A stretch of DNA of 40,117 nt, taken from positions 1 through 40,117 of the forward strand of contig CAZHOS010000007.1 of NCBI GenBank assembly GCA_964534605.1, given 5' to 3'. Shown piece after piece: positions 23,979 through 31,467 of this stretch (position 1 is its first letter; every line of letters begins with the position of its first letter). The translations under genes and the position numbers were made by a program. Origin of the DNA: CAZHOS01 sp964534605 (GTDB lineage: Bacteria; Patescibacteriota; Saccharimonadia; Saccharimonadales; VXPC01). The notes beneath the pieces were generated by a model. The model did no database searches, was not told where the DNA came from, and saw only the letters and a list, made by a program, of their open reading frames with translations.

Positions 23979-24618
23979 GGACGTTTTTGCTAGTGATGTG
24001 GTGATGATGACCAGCGGGCAGAGGTTGTGTGCCTCGGCCCGCTGGTCGACGACGGGGACGTACCCCGGCTTCATCGGTATGTGCTAAGCCATTTCTGACG
24101 CGGCGCCTAAGCGCCTGTCGCAACATACCTCACCTACCTGCTAGCTAGAGTTCACATAACTCCAGGTGCGGGCTGCACTCAGTCATCGACTGGGCTTATG
24201 CTTGCAGGGCGATAGCTGCAAAGCGAGAGCTTGTGGGCTCTCTGGTTCATGGCCCTTGGCCCGGGCCAATTTAAGAAGGACTAGGGGTTGGCACCTTATA
24301 TCCTACCCTCTTATGTAGCATGCACCCAGGCGCTACAGTCAGAGATTACTTGGGCTTCCACACCCATTTCAGCTTTTGTCATGGTCATCGGATTCGACAA
24401 CTGGGTTTGCTGGGTATTCTGCAGGCCGACCAGGCCCTTTAGCAGTCTCCTTGCACCGTGCACGCCAGAAGCGTGTTTTAGGATCACAAAGGAGAGGTTT
24501 ATCATCTCGCAAATTACGAGAAGCTGTGTATCACACCGACTATCGGCAGGACACATAGCCCCTCGTAAAAGAGAATGCTTCAATATCACTAGTTTTTAAC
24601 GTCCACCGCAGAAGCAGT
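23942..24618 (-). ncRNA. unidentified structured RNA of about 680 nt, minus strand
   Basis: It is bracketed by a near-consensus promoter (24625-24653) and a perfect terminator (23942-23978). The right part has little obvious coding. The left part has strong stems: GACCAGCGGGC with GCCCGCTGGTC (24009-24047, continued by GAGG/CCTC), CGGGG-ACGTA-CCCCG (24053-24067) and GGCGC-CTAA-GCGCC (24102-24115). Short frames cross it on both strands but have no ribosome sites and odd composition (poly-His, poly-Arg). No RNase P, tmRNA, SRP or 6S signature was found. It could be a large ornate RNA or an unusual tmRNA or RNase P RNA. Confidence 0.6.
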
Positions 24619-24624
24619 TATTAA

Positions 24625-24653
24625 ATTTTATTATCAATGTTCACAAATGTCAA
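24625..24653 (-). promoter_or_regulatory. near-consensus promoter of the minus-strand RNA
   Basis: On the minus strand, TTGACA (24648-24653), exactly 17 nt, then TAAAAT (24625-24630). Transcription should begin near 24618. Confidence 0.75.
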
Positions 24654-24708
24654 AAATATGAAGACGGCTATGCTTTGGCGGCTTATTCTGGTGGTTTAGA
24701 CTATAGTT

Positions 24709-25548
24709 ATGAATCATGAGCCTGCCCCACTAACTAGCGTTGATGAATCAAAAATTACGCTTACGGGTCGAAAGGCATTGCGGCCTAATCACCATTTGTG
24801 GGATCAGCGTCTTCGAAGGTGGGTACTAAATCCAATTCGCGCTCCTTACGAAGCTGGCTTGAAGCTATATTATGGGGAGCCCCACTACCATGGTCCGGGC
24901 ACTGAGTACTGGTCGACAGAGGTTGTCTTGGCGCCGAATCATCGTAATTGGAATGATATCCCCTACACTCATATGTTTGGGCGAGATATTTTGGGTGCTA
25001 ATTTTACGATTTTTCCTATGAAAGAAGAGTTGATCAGATCTTTCCCCTACGCCAGCTTTATCTTGCCGAGTTTGGGGGGTATATTTATCGACAGAGACAA
25101 CCCAGATGTCAAAGGATTACTAGAGCAGAATCATAGGCTTGCCAGAAAGTATGATGCTCCGACCTGCATTTACCCAGAGGGTACGCGTGTGCGTACGACA
25201 AAAGAGCGCTTCAAAGATGCTAATCCAAAAGAGATCCAGGGCGTAAAGACAGGTGCAATTAGGTTTTCAATGATGAGCGGTTATCCAATTATGCCCCTTG
25301 GCATCGCCGGCCTTGCAGAGTACGACAGGCCGGATCCAAGTAAAGGGGTTCATCTTTTTGCAGGTGCGCCGCTCTACACTCCTCGAATTGACATCATGAA
25401 AGACTCTGCAGAAACTAGGGATATCATTAGTCAAGAAGCTGCTCGCCTCAGTGTCGCCATGCAGGCATGTTTTGACAGCGCACAGGAGCTACGTGCGGGC
25501 TACACTCCCCCAAATGACTACCCCGGTCCAAAACGTAGAAATAGCTAG
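24709..25548 (+). CDS. 1-acylglycerol-3-phosphate acyltransferase-like protein (PlsC family)
   Basis: A 279-residue PlsC-fold acyltransferase. The NHxxxxD catalytic motif is NHRNWND (H78, D83), and the second block is YPEGTR (E157-R160), with FIDRDN between them as block II. It should transfer an acyl group to lysophosphatidate or a related lipid at the membrane, although no strong transmembrane helix is present, so the association is probably peripheral. CPR bacteria lack full lipid synthesis, and such enzymes may remodel scavenged lipids. TATAGT ends 2 nt before the ATG, and no Shine-Dalgarno is seen. The gene after it begins 59 nt later. Confidence 0.85.
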   Translation: MNHEPAPLTSVDESKITLTGRKALRPNHHLWDQRLRRWVLNPIRAPYEAGLKLYYGEPHYHGPGTEYWSTEVVLAPNHRNWNDIPYTHMFGRDILGANFTIFPMKEELIRSFPYASFILPSLGGIFIDRDNPDVKGLLEQNHRLARKYDAPTCIYPEGTRVRTTKERFKDANPKEIQGVKTGAIRFSMMSGYPIMPLGIAGLAEYDRPDPSKGVHLFAGAPLYTPRIDIMKDSAETRDIISQEAARLSVAMQACFDSAQELRAGYTPPNDYPGPKRRNS

Positions 25549-25607
25549 AGTTTCACCGCCCTTATGCTTGCGTAATCGCACCACTAAAGAGAATATATAG
25601 CTTGAAT

Positions 25608-26864
25608 ATGCCGTCAGTACTTAAACTTTTGGAGCACGAGAATTACCACCTGAAGCCTGATATAGAGAGGGTTCTTGGCGATGGAGCCTTAAAAGGCTAT
25701 TTTGACCAAGCTCTTAGGGACGAAGTCTTTAGGCGCAGTACTAATCGCAAGATTAGCCCGGTGTCGAGGTATCGCTTGGACGAAGGTAAGCGCGCTGATG
25801 TAGATTTGGTCGGGGCAGCGATAGGCTTTGCGTCGGGGCCCGATAACAGCTGTCCAGGGGCGACTGATTTTTGCTCTTCTGGGTGCTACTCGATAAATGC
25901 CGAGCAGTCAAAGGCCAGTATTGGTAAAAGGATGAAAGAGAATTTTGCTAGTTGGCAGGAGGCCAGCCTAGAAGAAAAGACCGCTACGATAGTCGTCCAA
26001 TTGCTTAATTATAACGAGCATTGCATACGCCGTGGAGTAGCACAGAGGGACAGAATATTTCGCTTTAACTGGGCCGGCGACATAGCCGACCAAGAGACGG
26101 CCCAGGCAATTGCCGATGCTATGAGGGCCGTCAGCAGGCTTACAAAAGACGAGCAGTCTGACTTTGCCCTTAGCGCAACTGTATATACGCGCACATATAC
26201 CGAGGAGGTGAATGCGCTGCCTACGCTCATAGACACACCCAACCTAAATGTTTATATCAGCATTGACCCCGATAATTACCAGCGCGCAGTGCAGATGTAT
26301 GACGAGTACGGCGATAAAATATCTTTATCCTTCCTGGGAATCGACTTCGATATGGGGATCAACCTGGCACGAGTGTTTGCCGGGCTCATAAAACGGCCTT
26401 TTGATATAGATAACTTCCCTACCCCGGAGCTGGACGATAGCGGGTCGATGCGCTATAACTACCCGGATATTATTATTTGTCCAGAAGAGTTCCCCTATGG
26501 CCGCATAAGTCCGCGGGACGGTAGCCGCAAGTACCTGGACCTTAACGAGCCTATCCGTGATCAGCACTTAGCCGAGCTACAGGCTGCAGAAGACGAAGAT
26601 AGAGAGTACGACCCGTATAATGTTCAGCTAAAAGGCGCCTGCGCAGTCTGCCAAGCTTGTTACGGACCTAACCCAAAGCATGTAATATTCTCGGCAGAAA
26701 AGACTCTGAGGTCTATAAAAAAGAACCACCCTAGCCTACTGAGCGATGCTAATGGCGTACCAGTCACAATGCGCAAGAGGCGTGGTGGTGCGAATAGGGC
26801 GGATGCTAAAGCTCAAGTAGAGCAGCCAGAGGAAACCAGAGGACCAGCTGAGAGGCTTTTTTAG
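25608..26864 (+). CDS. GP88-like cysteine-rich protein (phage gene-product-88 family)
   Basis: A 418-residue protein. The cluster CPGATDFCSSGCYS (C82, C89, C93) is the hallmark of the GP88 family, best known from actinobacteriophages. A second cysteine group, CAVCQACY, lies about 55 residues from the C-terminus. Between them are FRFNWAGDIADQETAQAIADA and NVYISIDPDN, reminiscent of a TIM-barrel with metal-binding cysteines, but no mechanism is established. The frame also has a TTG at 25602. ATG 25608 is preferred because TATATA ends exactly 8 nt before it (leaderless geometry). The next gene follows after 8 nt, so the two form an operon. A phage origin or domestication is possible. Confidence 0.7.
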   Translation: MPSVLKLLEHENYHLKPDIERVLGDGALKGYFDQALRDEVFRRSTNRKISPVSRYRLDEGKRADVDLVGAAIGFASGPDNSCPGATDFCSSGCYSINAEQSKASIGKRMKENFASWQEASLEEKTATIVVQLLNYNEHCIRRGVAQRDRIFRFNWAGDIADQETAQAIADAMRAVSRLTKDEQSDFALSATVYTRTYTEEVNALPTLIDTPNLNVYISIDPDNYQRAVQMYDEYGDKISLSFLGIDFDMGINLARVFAGLIKRPFDIDNFPTPELDDSGSMRYNYPDIIICPEEFPYGRISPRDGSRKYLDLNEPIRDQHLAELQAAEDEDREYDPYNVQLKGACAVCQACYGPNPKHVIFSAEKTLRSIKKNHPSLLSDANGVPVTMRKRRGGANRADAKAQVEQPEETRGPAERLF

Positions 26865-26872
26865 GTTTAGAG

Positions 26873-27598
26873 ATGAAAAATAGCGCTAATATTTATCGGC
26901 TTGGTGATGTGTCGGCAGAGCAGGTCGATGCTGCTTGTGATGGGATTGGTGAGCTAGGAGAGATAGTTGGCCCGATAGTGGTTAATATGGTTTCTAGGCT
27001 AAAGCATCCGTCTACGAGTACAGGTCGCGCCCCTACCTTAGAGACTCTCGGGACTAGAAATTTTGATAAAAGAACATTTTTGCATGTAATTCTGACGAGT
27101 CTAGAGTTAAGTAAAAAGAAAACAGGAGGCGTTGCCCTTTTCGGTTCAGGTTTGAGTATGGTGAAGGTTGTGCAAGACGGTGGGCCAATGCTGACGGAGG
27201 GTATTAGCCATATTACGCAGCATGAGATATGCCACTCTAATGGATTTGTCAGGCTTGACCATAAACTGGGGTCTGAAAACCAAGAACATTGCAATGCTCT
27301 TCCGTGTCGGATGAACGCCAGTTGTTTTGGGGAAGATCTGCCGATTCTCTTCTGCGATTCCTGTGCAGATCAGCTAGAGCGGTACTGGCATCCTCACAGG
27401 CGCCGAGTAATGGCAGAGAGAATGTATTTTGAAAGGATAGGATCTTCTTACCTGCTTGGTGGAGGTCATGCTTCTAAGCCAAGAGCTATCACAGCGCCTT
27501 ATATTTATGCTTTTGGATCACTAGGTCGCTTAACGGTTCCTTTAAAAGACAGGCTGAGAGACAGGCTGCAGCTAGAAGCAGTGAACAGGGGTCTATAG
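26873..27598 (+). CDS. archaemetzincin-like zinc protein
   Basis: A 241-residue protein with HEICH (H117, E118, H121) followed by SNG, then H130, and then HCNALPCRM (C140, C145, M147) and CDSC (C161, C164). Archaemetzincins have HExxHxxGxxH directly followed by Cx4CxM and then a CxxC. Here about 13 residues are inserted between the HExxH helix and the HC element, and the third zinc ligand position is Arg, so H130 or H139 would have to serve. The second, structural zinc site is complete. It is probably a metallopeptidase or a diverged relative. It forms an operon with the GP88-like gene, 8 nt upstream, and is convergent with pth 3 bp downstream. Confidence 0.7.
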   Translation: MKNSANIYRLGDVSAEQVDAACDGIGELGEIVGPIVVNMVSRLKHPSTSTGRAPTLETLGTRNFDKRTFLHVILTSLELSKKKTGGVALFGSGLSMVKVVQDGGPMLTEGISHITQHEICHSNGFVRLDHKLGSENQEHCNALPCRMNASCFGEDLPILFCDSCADQLERYWHPHRRRVMAERMYFERIGSSYLLGGGHASKPRAITAPYIYAFGSLGRLTVPLKDRLRDRLQLEAVNRGL

Positions 27599-27601
27599 AT
27601 T

Positions 27602-28395
27602 TTAAAGTAGAGCGCTTCTGGATTGGGTGCCGAGGTCTGTGGCGGTGGCTTCGCCGAGCATGCTGGNNNNNNNNNNNNNNNNNNNNNNNNNNNNNNNNNN
27701 NNNNNNNNNNNNNNNNNNNNNNNNNNNNNNNNNNNNNNNNNNNNNNNNNNNNNNNNNNNNNNNNNNGCGCTTCTGGATTGGGTGCCGAGGTCTGTGGCGG
27801 TGGCTTCGCCGAGCATGCTGGAGGCTTCTTTGATAATTGCCTGCAAATTGTCTTGTTGAGTTTTACTAAACTTTTGTAGTACAAAGTTGGCTAGGTCCAT
27901 CTGCTGAGGCTGCTTGGGGCCTATGCCTATGCGCAGGCGCTTGTAGTCTGGGCCGATTACTTGCGTGATGTGCTTGAGGCCATTATGACCGGCGTCTCCC
28001 CCACCCTGCTTGGCTTGGATTGTACCTAGGTCTAGATCTATCTCGTCATGCACAACGGTGACGTCTGCATCGGACAGTTTGTAGAAGCTCAGGACGGCCT
28101 GCACAGCTTTGCCACTGTTGTTCATGAATGTCGTTGGTTTGACCAGGTACACCTTGGTGCCACCAACCAGGCCGTGGGCTAGCTGGCAGTGTAGGTCTGT
28201 CTTATCTGCCCAGTTGGCTAGATCGCTGGCTGCCGCAAAGGCATCTAGCACCTCGAAGCCAATATTGTGGCGTGTGTCGTCGTATTCTGGCCCAGGATTG
28301 CCCAGACCCACAAAGATAACTGTATCTTCTTTGCCTAATGTGTATAGTGAGGCGACGTCTAGATTCTCGTCAGATTTTTTTACTACTATTGCCAT
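27602..28395 (-). CDS. pth: peptidyl-tRNA hydrolase (span contains a false 155-bp insertion)
   Basis: It cleaves peptidyl-tRNA released from stalled ribosomes. It shows VGLGNPGPEYDDTRHNIGF (catalytic H43), KPTTFMNNSG (N92), HDEIDLDLG (D117) and GGGDAGHNGLKHI. The N-terminus is about 20 residues longer than usual. Near the 3' end the assembly holds 100 N flanked by the same 55 bp on both sides. Removing 155 bp restores a clean frame ending TQSRS-ALL and TAA at 27602, giving 212 residues. As printed, the frame instead runs on to 27505. TATAAT ends 8 nt before the ATG, and overlaps the stop of the gene upstream, so the start is probably leaderless. Confidence 0.92.
27612..27821. repeat. false gap: identical 55-bp blocks around 100 N
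   Basis: Positions 27612-27666 and 27767-27821 are identical 55-mers on either side of 100 N. This is what remains when two contigs overlapping by one k-mer (k=55) are scaffolded without being merged. The genome most likely has a single copy here. Confidence 0.93.
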
Positions 28396-28404
28396 TGCAG
28401 TACA

Positions 28405-29010
28405 TTATACCCATTTCCAGATAGGTTCCCAGTCAAATACGTCTTCTCCTGAGGTGGCAAGGATGTACTCTTTAGCCTTACCGTTTAGTATTTCCTTTGG
28501 TAGCCTGCTGCCTGTTGCGAGAGGTGTGTTGGCACCCAGCTGCCATGCAATCGGACTGTTATTTGAGAGCTTTTGCCTGGTGTACGAATCTAAAAAATTA
28601 CGCACTTGTTCCATAGGACCTCTAGAGTGCCCCACTTCTATGTGGGATGTTCTGGGACCACTACTTTGTAGGTCAATAGCCGAGCACATTTTCCTGTAAG
28701 GATTAATGACCGCTACCGACGCATGATATGGCTCTTGTTGGTCTGCCTCTGTGTAACGCTCGATGCTTGCTATGTGTATGTCAGGGTGTAGCTCGTTAAC
28801 ATAACTCAGCATACCTAATATGTAGCGAGCAAAGCCTATGCAATTAAGATGTGGTTCAAATTCACCCGTTAAGAAGTCTATACGTGCTCTATGTGCACTA
28901 GGCTTAAATGTAAAATTATTCTCTCTAGATTTTTCTAAAAGCATTGCTGTAAGTCTTGAAGGGATATCAATAGACCTAACGCCGATAGGGCTTTGCTCAA
29001 GATTTGTCAT
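28405..29010 (-). CDS. hypothetical protein with a possible Cys-His-Asp active site
   Basis: About 201 residues from ATG 29010. An upstream in-frame start at 29037 exists, but 29010 overlaps the end of der by 14 nt, typical of coupling. It is soluble. The order HLNCIGFARYIL (C57), YHASVAVINP (H96) and SAIDLQSS (D113) matches the Cys-His-Asp arrangement of papain-like and transglutaminase-like folds, with Cys at the start of a helix and His on a strand. No precise family is recognised, so the catalytic role is inference. It is located between der and pth on the same strand, so it is probably part of a der-hyp-pth operon. Confidence 0.6.
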   Translation of the reverse strand: MTNLEQSPIGVRSIDIPSRLTAMLLEKSRENNFTFKPSAHRARIDFLTGEFEPHLNCIGFARYILGMLSYVNELHPDIHIASIERYTEADQQEPYHASVAVINPYRKMCSAIDLQSSGPRTSHIEVGHSRGPMEQVRNFLDSYTRQKLSNNSPIAWQLGANTPLATGSRLPKEILNGKAKEYILATSGEDVFDWEPIWKWV

Positions 29011-30343
29011 TTTTGTAGTCTTTGCGATCTTTCTCAATGAAGTCTAGATAAATTGCGGTACCGTCAAAGCCGTAGGCTTCGCGCATTTCGCGCTCTAAGA
29101 AGCGTTTGTAGCTCCAGTGTAGGAACTTCATGTCGCTGCCGAATATCTTGAATGTCGGGGTTGGGTACTCGTCTATACGGGTAATGTATGTTAGCCGCGG
29201 GTGGGTGTTTTTGAGCCCAGCTGGCGGATGTTTGATGCACATCCTCTTTAGCCAACGGTTAAGTTCGCTGTCTTTGAGCTTTTTTTGCCTCTCCTTTTGT
29301 ATGTCTTGGGCTAGTTCGAACAGCTTGCTGACATTTTGTCCTGTAACGGAGCTAGTGAATATCAGTGGCGCCCACGGTACAAAGTCAAAGTAATGACGAA
29401 TTTTTGGGGCAAGCGCGTCGCGTGTGTAGGCGTCTTTTTCGACGGTGTCCCACTTGCTGGCAACCAGCACCAGACCTTTGCCAGCTTGCTTGACCATGCC
29501 GGCAATTTTTTGGTCCAAAACGACACCTAGCTCGTTAGCGTCGGATAACAGCAAGCAGACATCGGCCTCCTCTATTGCTCTCAGACTACGCAGGACCGAA
29601 AACTTCTCGATCCCCTGCTCTATTTTGCCGCTGCGGCGGATGCCAGCTGTGTCCAATAGCTCGATTTCTTGGCCATGGTAGCGTACAACCGTGCGGTTAA
29701 CGTCACGGGTTGTACCAGCGCGCTCAGACACAACGGCCTGCTGTTTTTTGGCGAGCGTATTATACAGGGCGCTCTTGCCAGCATTTGGGCGCCCAAGCAG
29801 AGCAATGCGTAGACGGCTGCTATCGTCACGCTTCATGCTGCTGGCCGGCAGGTGCTTAGCAAGGTAGTCCTCAAGGTCGCCAATACCTTCTTTGGTGGTG
29901 GCACTAGTAAGGAAGATATCTTTGATGCCAAGGCGCTGATAATACGTTGCGGCAGCACGGTGAGCTTTGTCGGCTTTGTTGACCAGCAGTATTACCGGCT
30001 TCTTGCTCTTTAGCGCAGATTTGGCTAGACGACGATCGTCGTCACTGATATTTAAGTCTGCCTGTATAGTGACGGCTATCATGTCGGCGGCATCGATTGC
30101 TTGCTCGATCTGCTCCTGGATAGTCGCCTCGAAGTCGTCCTCGGGGTCCTTCACACCTGCAGTATCAACGATCCAGGCAGGTTTGCTGCCAAACTGGACT
30201 AATGCGGTAATAGAATCGCGTGTTGTTCCGGCTTCGCGCGCAACGATAGCCTCTCTGCGGCCCAGGAAGACATTGAATAGAGAGCTTTTACCTACATTGG
30301 TTTGGCCAACAATAGCAATAATCGGCGTTTTCGAGCGACTCAC
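28997..30343 (-). CDS. der: GTPase Der (EngA)
   Basis: A double-GTPase protein of 448 residues needed for 50S subunit assembly. The first G domain has GQTNVGKSS, GTTRD, DTAGV and NKAD. The second has GRPNAGKSA, GTTRDVNR, DTAGI and SKWD. A C-terminal KH-like domain follows (PTPTFKIFG... RFLEREMREAYGFDG), and the protein ends in a basic tail. The frame is open to 30364, but GTG 30343 (VSRSKTPIIAIVG) is preferred because GGAGGT lies 5-6 nt upstream. Hairpin-repeat copy C lies about 50 bp upstream of the start. The next gene overlaps its end by 14 nt. Confidence 0.95.
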   Translation of the reverse strand: MSRSKTPIIAIVGQTNVGKSSLFNVFLGRREAIVAREAGTTRDSITALVQFGSKPAWIVDTAGVKDPEDDFEATIQEQIEQAIDAADMIAVTIQADLNISDDDRRLAKSALKSKKPVILLVNKADKAHRAAATYYQRLGIKDIFLTSATTKEGIGDLEDYLAKHLPASSMKRDDSSRLRIALLGRPNAGKSALYNTLAKKQQAVVSERAGTTRDVNRTVVRYHGQEIELLDTAGIRRSGKIEQGIEKFSVLRSLRAIEEADVCLLLSDANELGVVLDQKIAGMVKQAGKGLVLVASKWDTVEKDAYTRDALAPKIRHYFDFVPWAPLIFTSSVTGQNVSKLFELAQDIQKERQKKLKDSELNRWLKRMCIKHPPAGLKNTHPRLTYITRIDEYPTPTFKIFGSDMKFLHWSYKRFLEREMREAYGFDGTAIYLDFIEKDRKDYKNDKS

Positions 30344-30774
30344 CAGACACCTCCACTCAAGCAAACAAGTGGCTTGTGGTAGGTACCTTCTTGGGCTCTT
30401 TTGGATATTTTATCTTTACGGTACGCAGTCGGAGCACTATGTGTGCACCTCCTTTGCGCTCCGCAGATAAAATTCCAAAAGAGCTCCAAGTGAGCAGCTC
30501 GAAAATGTTTAAGCCAGAACACTCTTAGCTTAGCCATTGGAACATCTTGCCTGCATATAGATTTTTTATCATGGTTAGATATATTCTACCTCTGTTGACA
30601 GGTATTGACAAGTTTTTAGTTACATTATTTTGTATTNNNNNNNNNNNNNNNNNNNNNNNNNNNNNNNNNNNNNNNNNNNNNNNNNNNNNNNNNNNNNNNN
30701 NNNNNNNNNNNNNNNNNNNNNNNNNNNNNNNNNNNNTATTCTACCTCTGTTGACAGGTATTGACAAGTTTTTAG
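30344..30774. other. spacer between the pseudouridine synthase gene and der
   Basis: About 430 bp as printed, but 155 bp of it is the false gap at 30582-30791 (part of which lies in the next gene). It holds repeat copy C and a short AT-rich stretch. No gene is supported; the minus-strand frame 30340-30537 only reads through the repeat. Confidence 0.6.
30393..30487 (-). repeat. rod-hairpin repeat, copy C
   Basis: Nearly identical to copy A at 1383-1473. The arms run GGGCTCTTTTGG... and ...CCAAAAGAGCTCC. In the terminal stem copy A has GTGC/GCAC where copy C has GCAC/GTGC, a paired change that keeps the stem. It lies between the pseudouridine synthase gene and der. Confidence 0.85.
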
Positions 30775-30791
30775 TTACATTATTTTGTATT
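30582..30791. repeat. false gap: identical 55-bp blocks around 100 N
   Basis: Positions 30582-30636 and 30737-30791 are identical 55-mers flanking 100 N, the same artefact as at 27612-27821. The right copy includes the last five codons and stop of the pseudouridine synthase gene. That gene is unaffected. Confidence 0.93.
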
Positions 30792-31425
30792 CGCCTGAGG
30801 CTAGGTCATCTAGGTGGGTTTTGTCTATTTGTGTGCGGTGGAGCGTTCTTACTTCGTAACCTAAAGCGCTGAAGCTGCGGCGAATCTGGCGGTTACGCCC
30901 CTCTTCTAGGCTTACCACGTAGCGCTTTTCTTGCTTGTTAACAGACATTCTGCTTGGCTGCTGATCGCCTATGTCTACGCCAATCATCAGCTTCTTAATG
31001 TCGGCATCCTGCAGTTCTTTGTGTAGCGTTACCCGGTACACCTTTATTTTGTTGTTACTGGGGTGAGATAGCTCTTGTATAAGATTGCCGTCGTCGCTGA
31101 GAATCATAAGGCCAGAGCTGTCTTTGTCGAGTCGGCCCGCTATCTTGAGGTGCTGATATTCTGGAGGCAGTAGGTCATAAATGGTCTTGCTGCCCTGCCC
31201 TTCATGGCTGCTAACGTAGCCTGTTGGTTTGTGCAGCTTTATGGTTGTACCTTGCTTTTTGATCGGTGTGTGTCCTGGCCAGATGATCGTGTCTTGCTCT
31301 GCGCTAATCTCTTGCCCAACACTGGCTGGCTGAGAGTTAACGAACACCTCACCTCGCTCGATAGCTTGATCTGCCCCACGACGCGAGCAGCCATATCTGT
31401 AAGCAAGATATTTATTGATTCTCAT
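30775..31425 (-). CDS. rRNA pseudouridine synthase, RsuA/RluB/RluF family
   Basis: It isomerises a uridine in rRNA. An N-terminal S4 RNA-binding domain (MRINKYLAYRYGCSRRGADQ..., residues 1-50) precedes the catalytic domain with KPTGYVSSH, the active-site AGRLDKDSSGLMIL (Asp in RLDKDSSG) and EGRNRQIRRSF. The family is clear, but the target site (16S U516 or a 23S position) cannot be told from sequence, so no symbol is given. The length of 216 residues is a little short. TACAAT ends 6 nt before the ATG and there is no Shine-Dalgarno, suggesting a leaderless start. Confidence 0.9.
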   Translation of the reverse strand: MRINKYLAYRYGCSRRGADQAIERGEVFVNSQPASVGQEISAEQDTIIWPGHTPIKKQGTTIKLHKPTGYVSSHEGQGSKTIYDLLPPEYQHLKIAGRLDKDSSGLMILSDDGNLIQELSHPSNNKIKVYRVTLHKELQDADIKKLMIGVDIGDQQPSRMSVNKQEKRYVVSLEEGRNRQIRRSFSALGYEVRTLHRTQIDKTHLDDLASGEYKIM

Positions 31426-31467
31426 AGAGTTATTGTACCCGATATATGCCCGGTGGCTACCGATGTG

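Noticed and set aside
23866..24126. Two overlapping minus-strand frames of 86 and 67 codons.
   Set aside because: They have poly-His and Arg-rich or very hydrophobic composition with no ribosome site. They run through perfect hairpins and the terminator of the proposed RNA.
24391..24440. The + strand contains GGATTCGAC followed by GGGTTTGC and GCAGGCCGA, resembling the 5' part of tmRNA.
   Set aside because: No matching 3' acceptor strand, T-loop or alanine-rich tag frame ending in a stop was found. The promoter and terminator bracket the other strand. A 9-mer match is expected by chance about once in three windows of this size.
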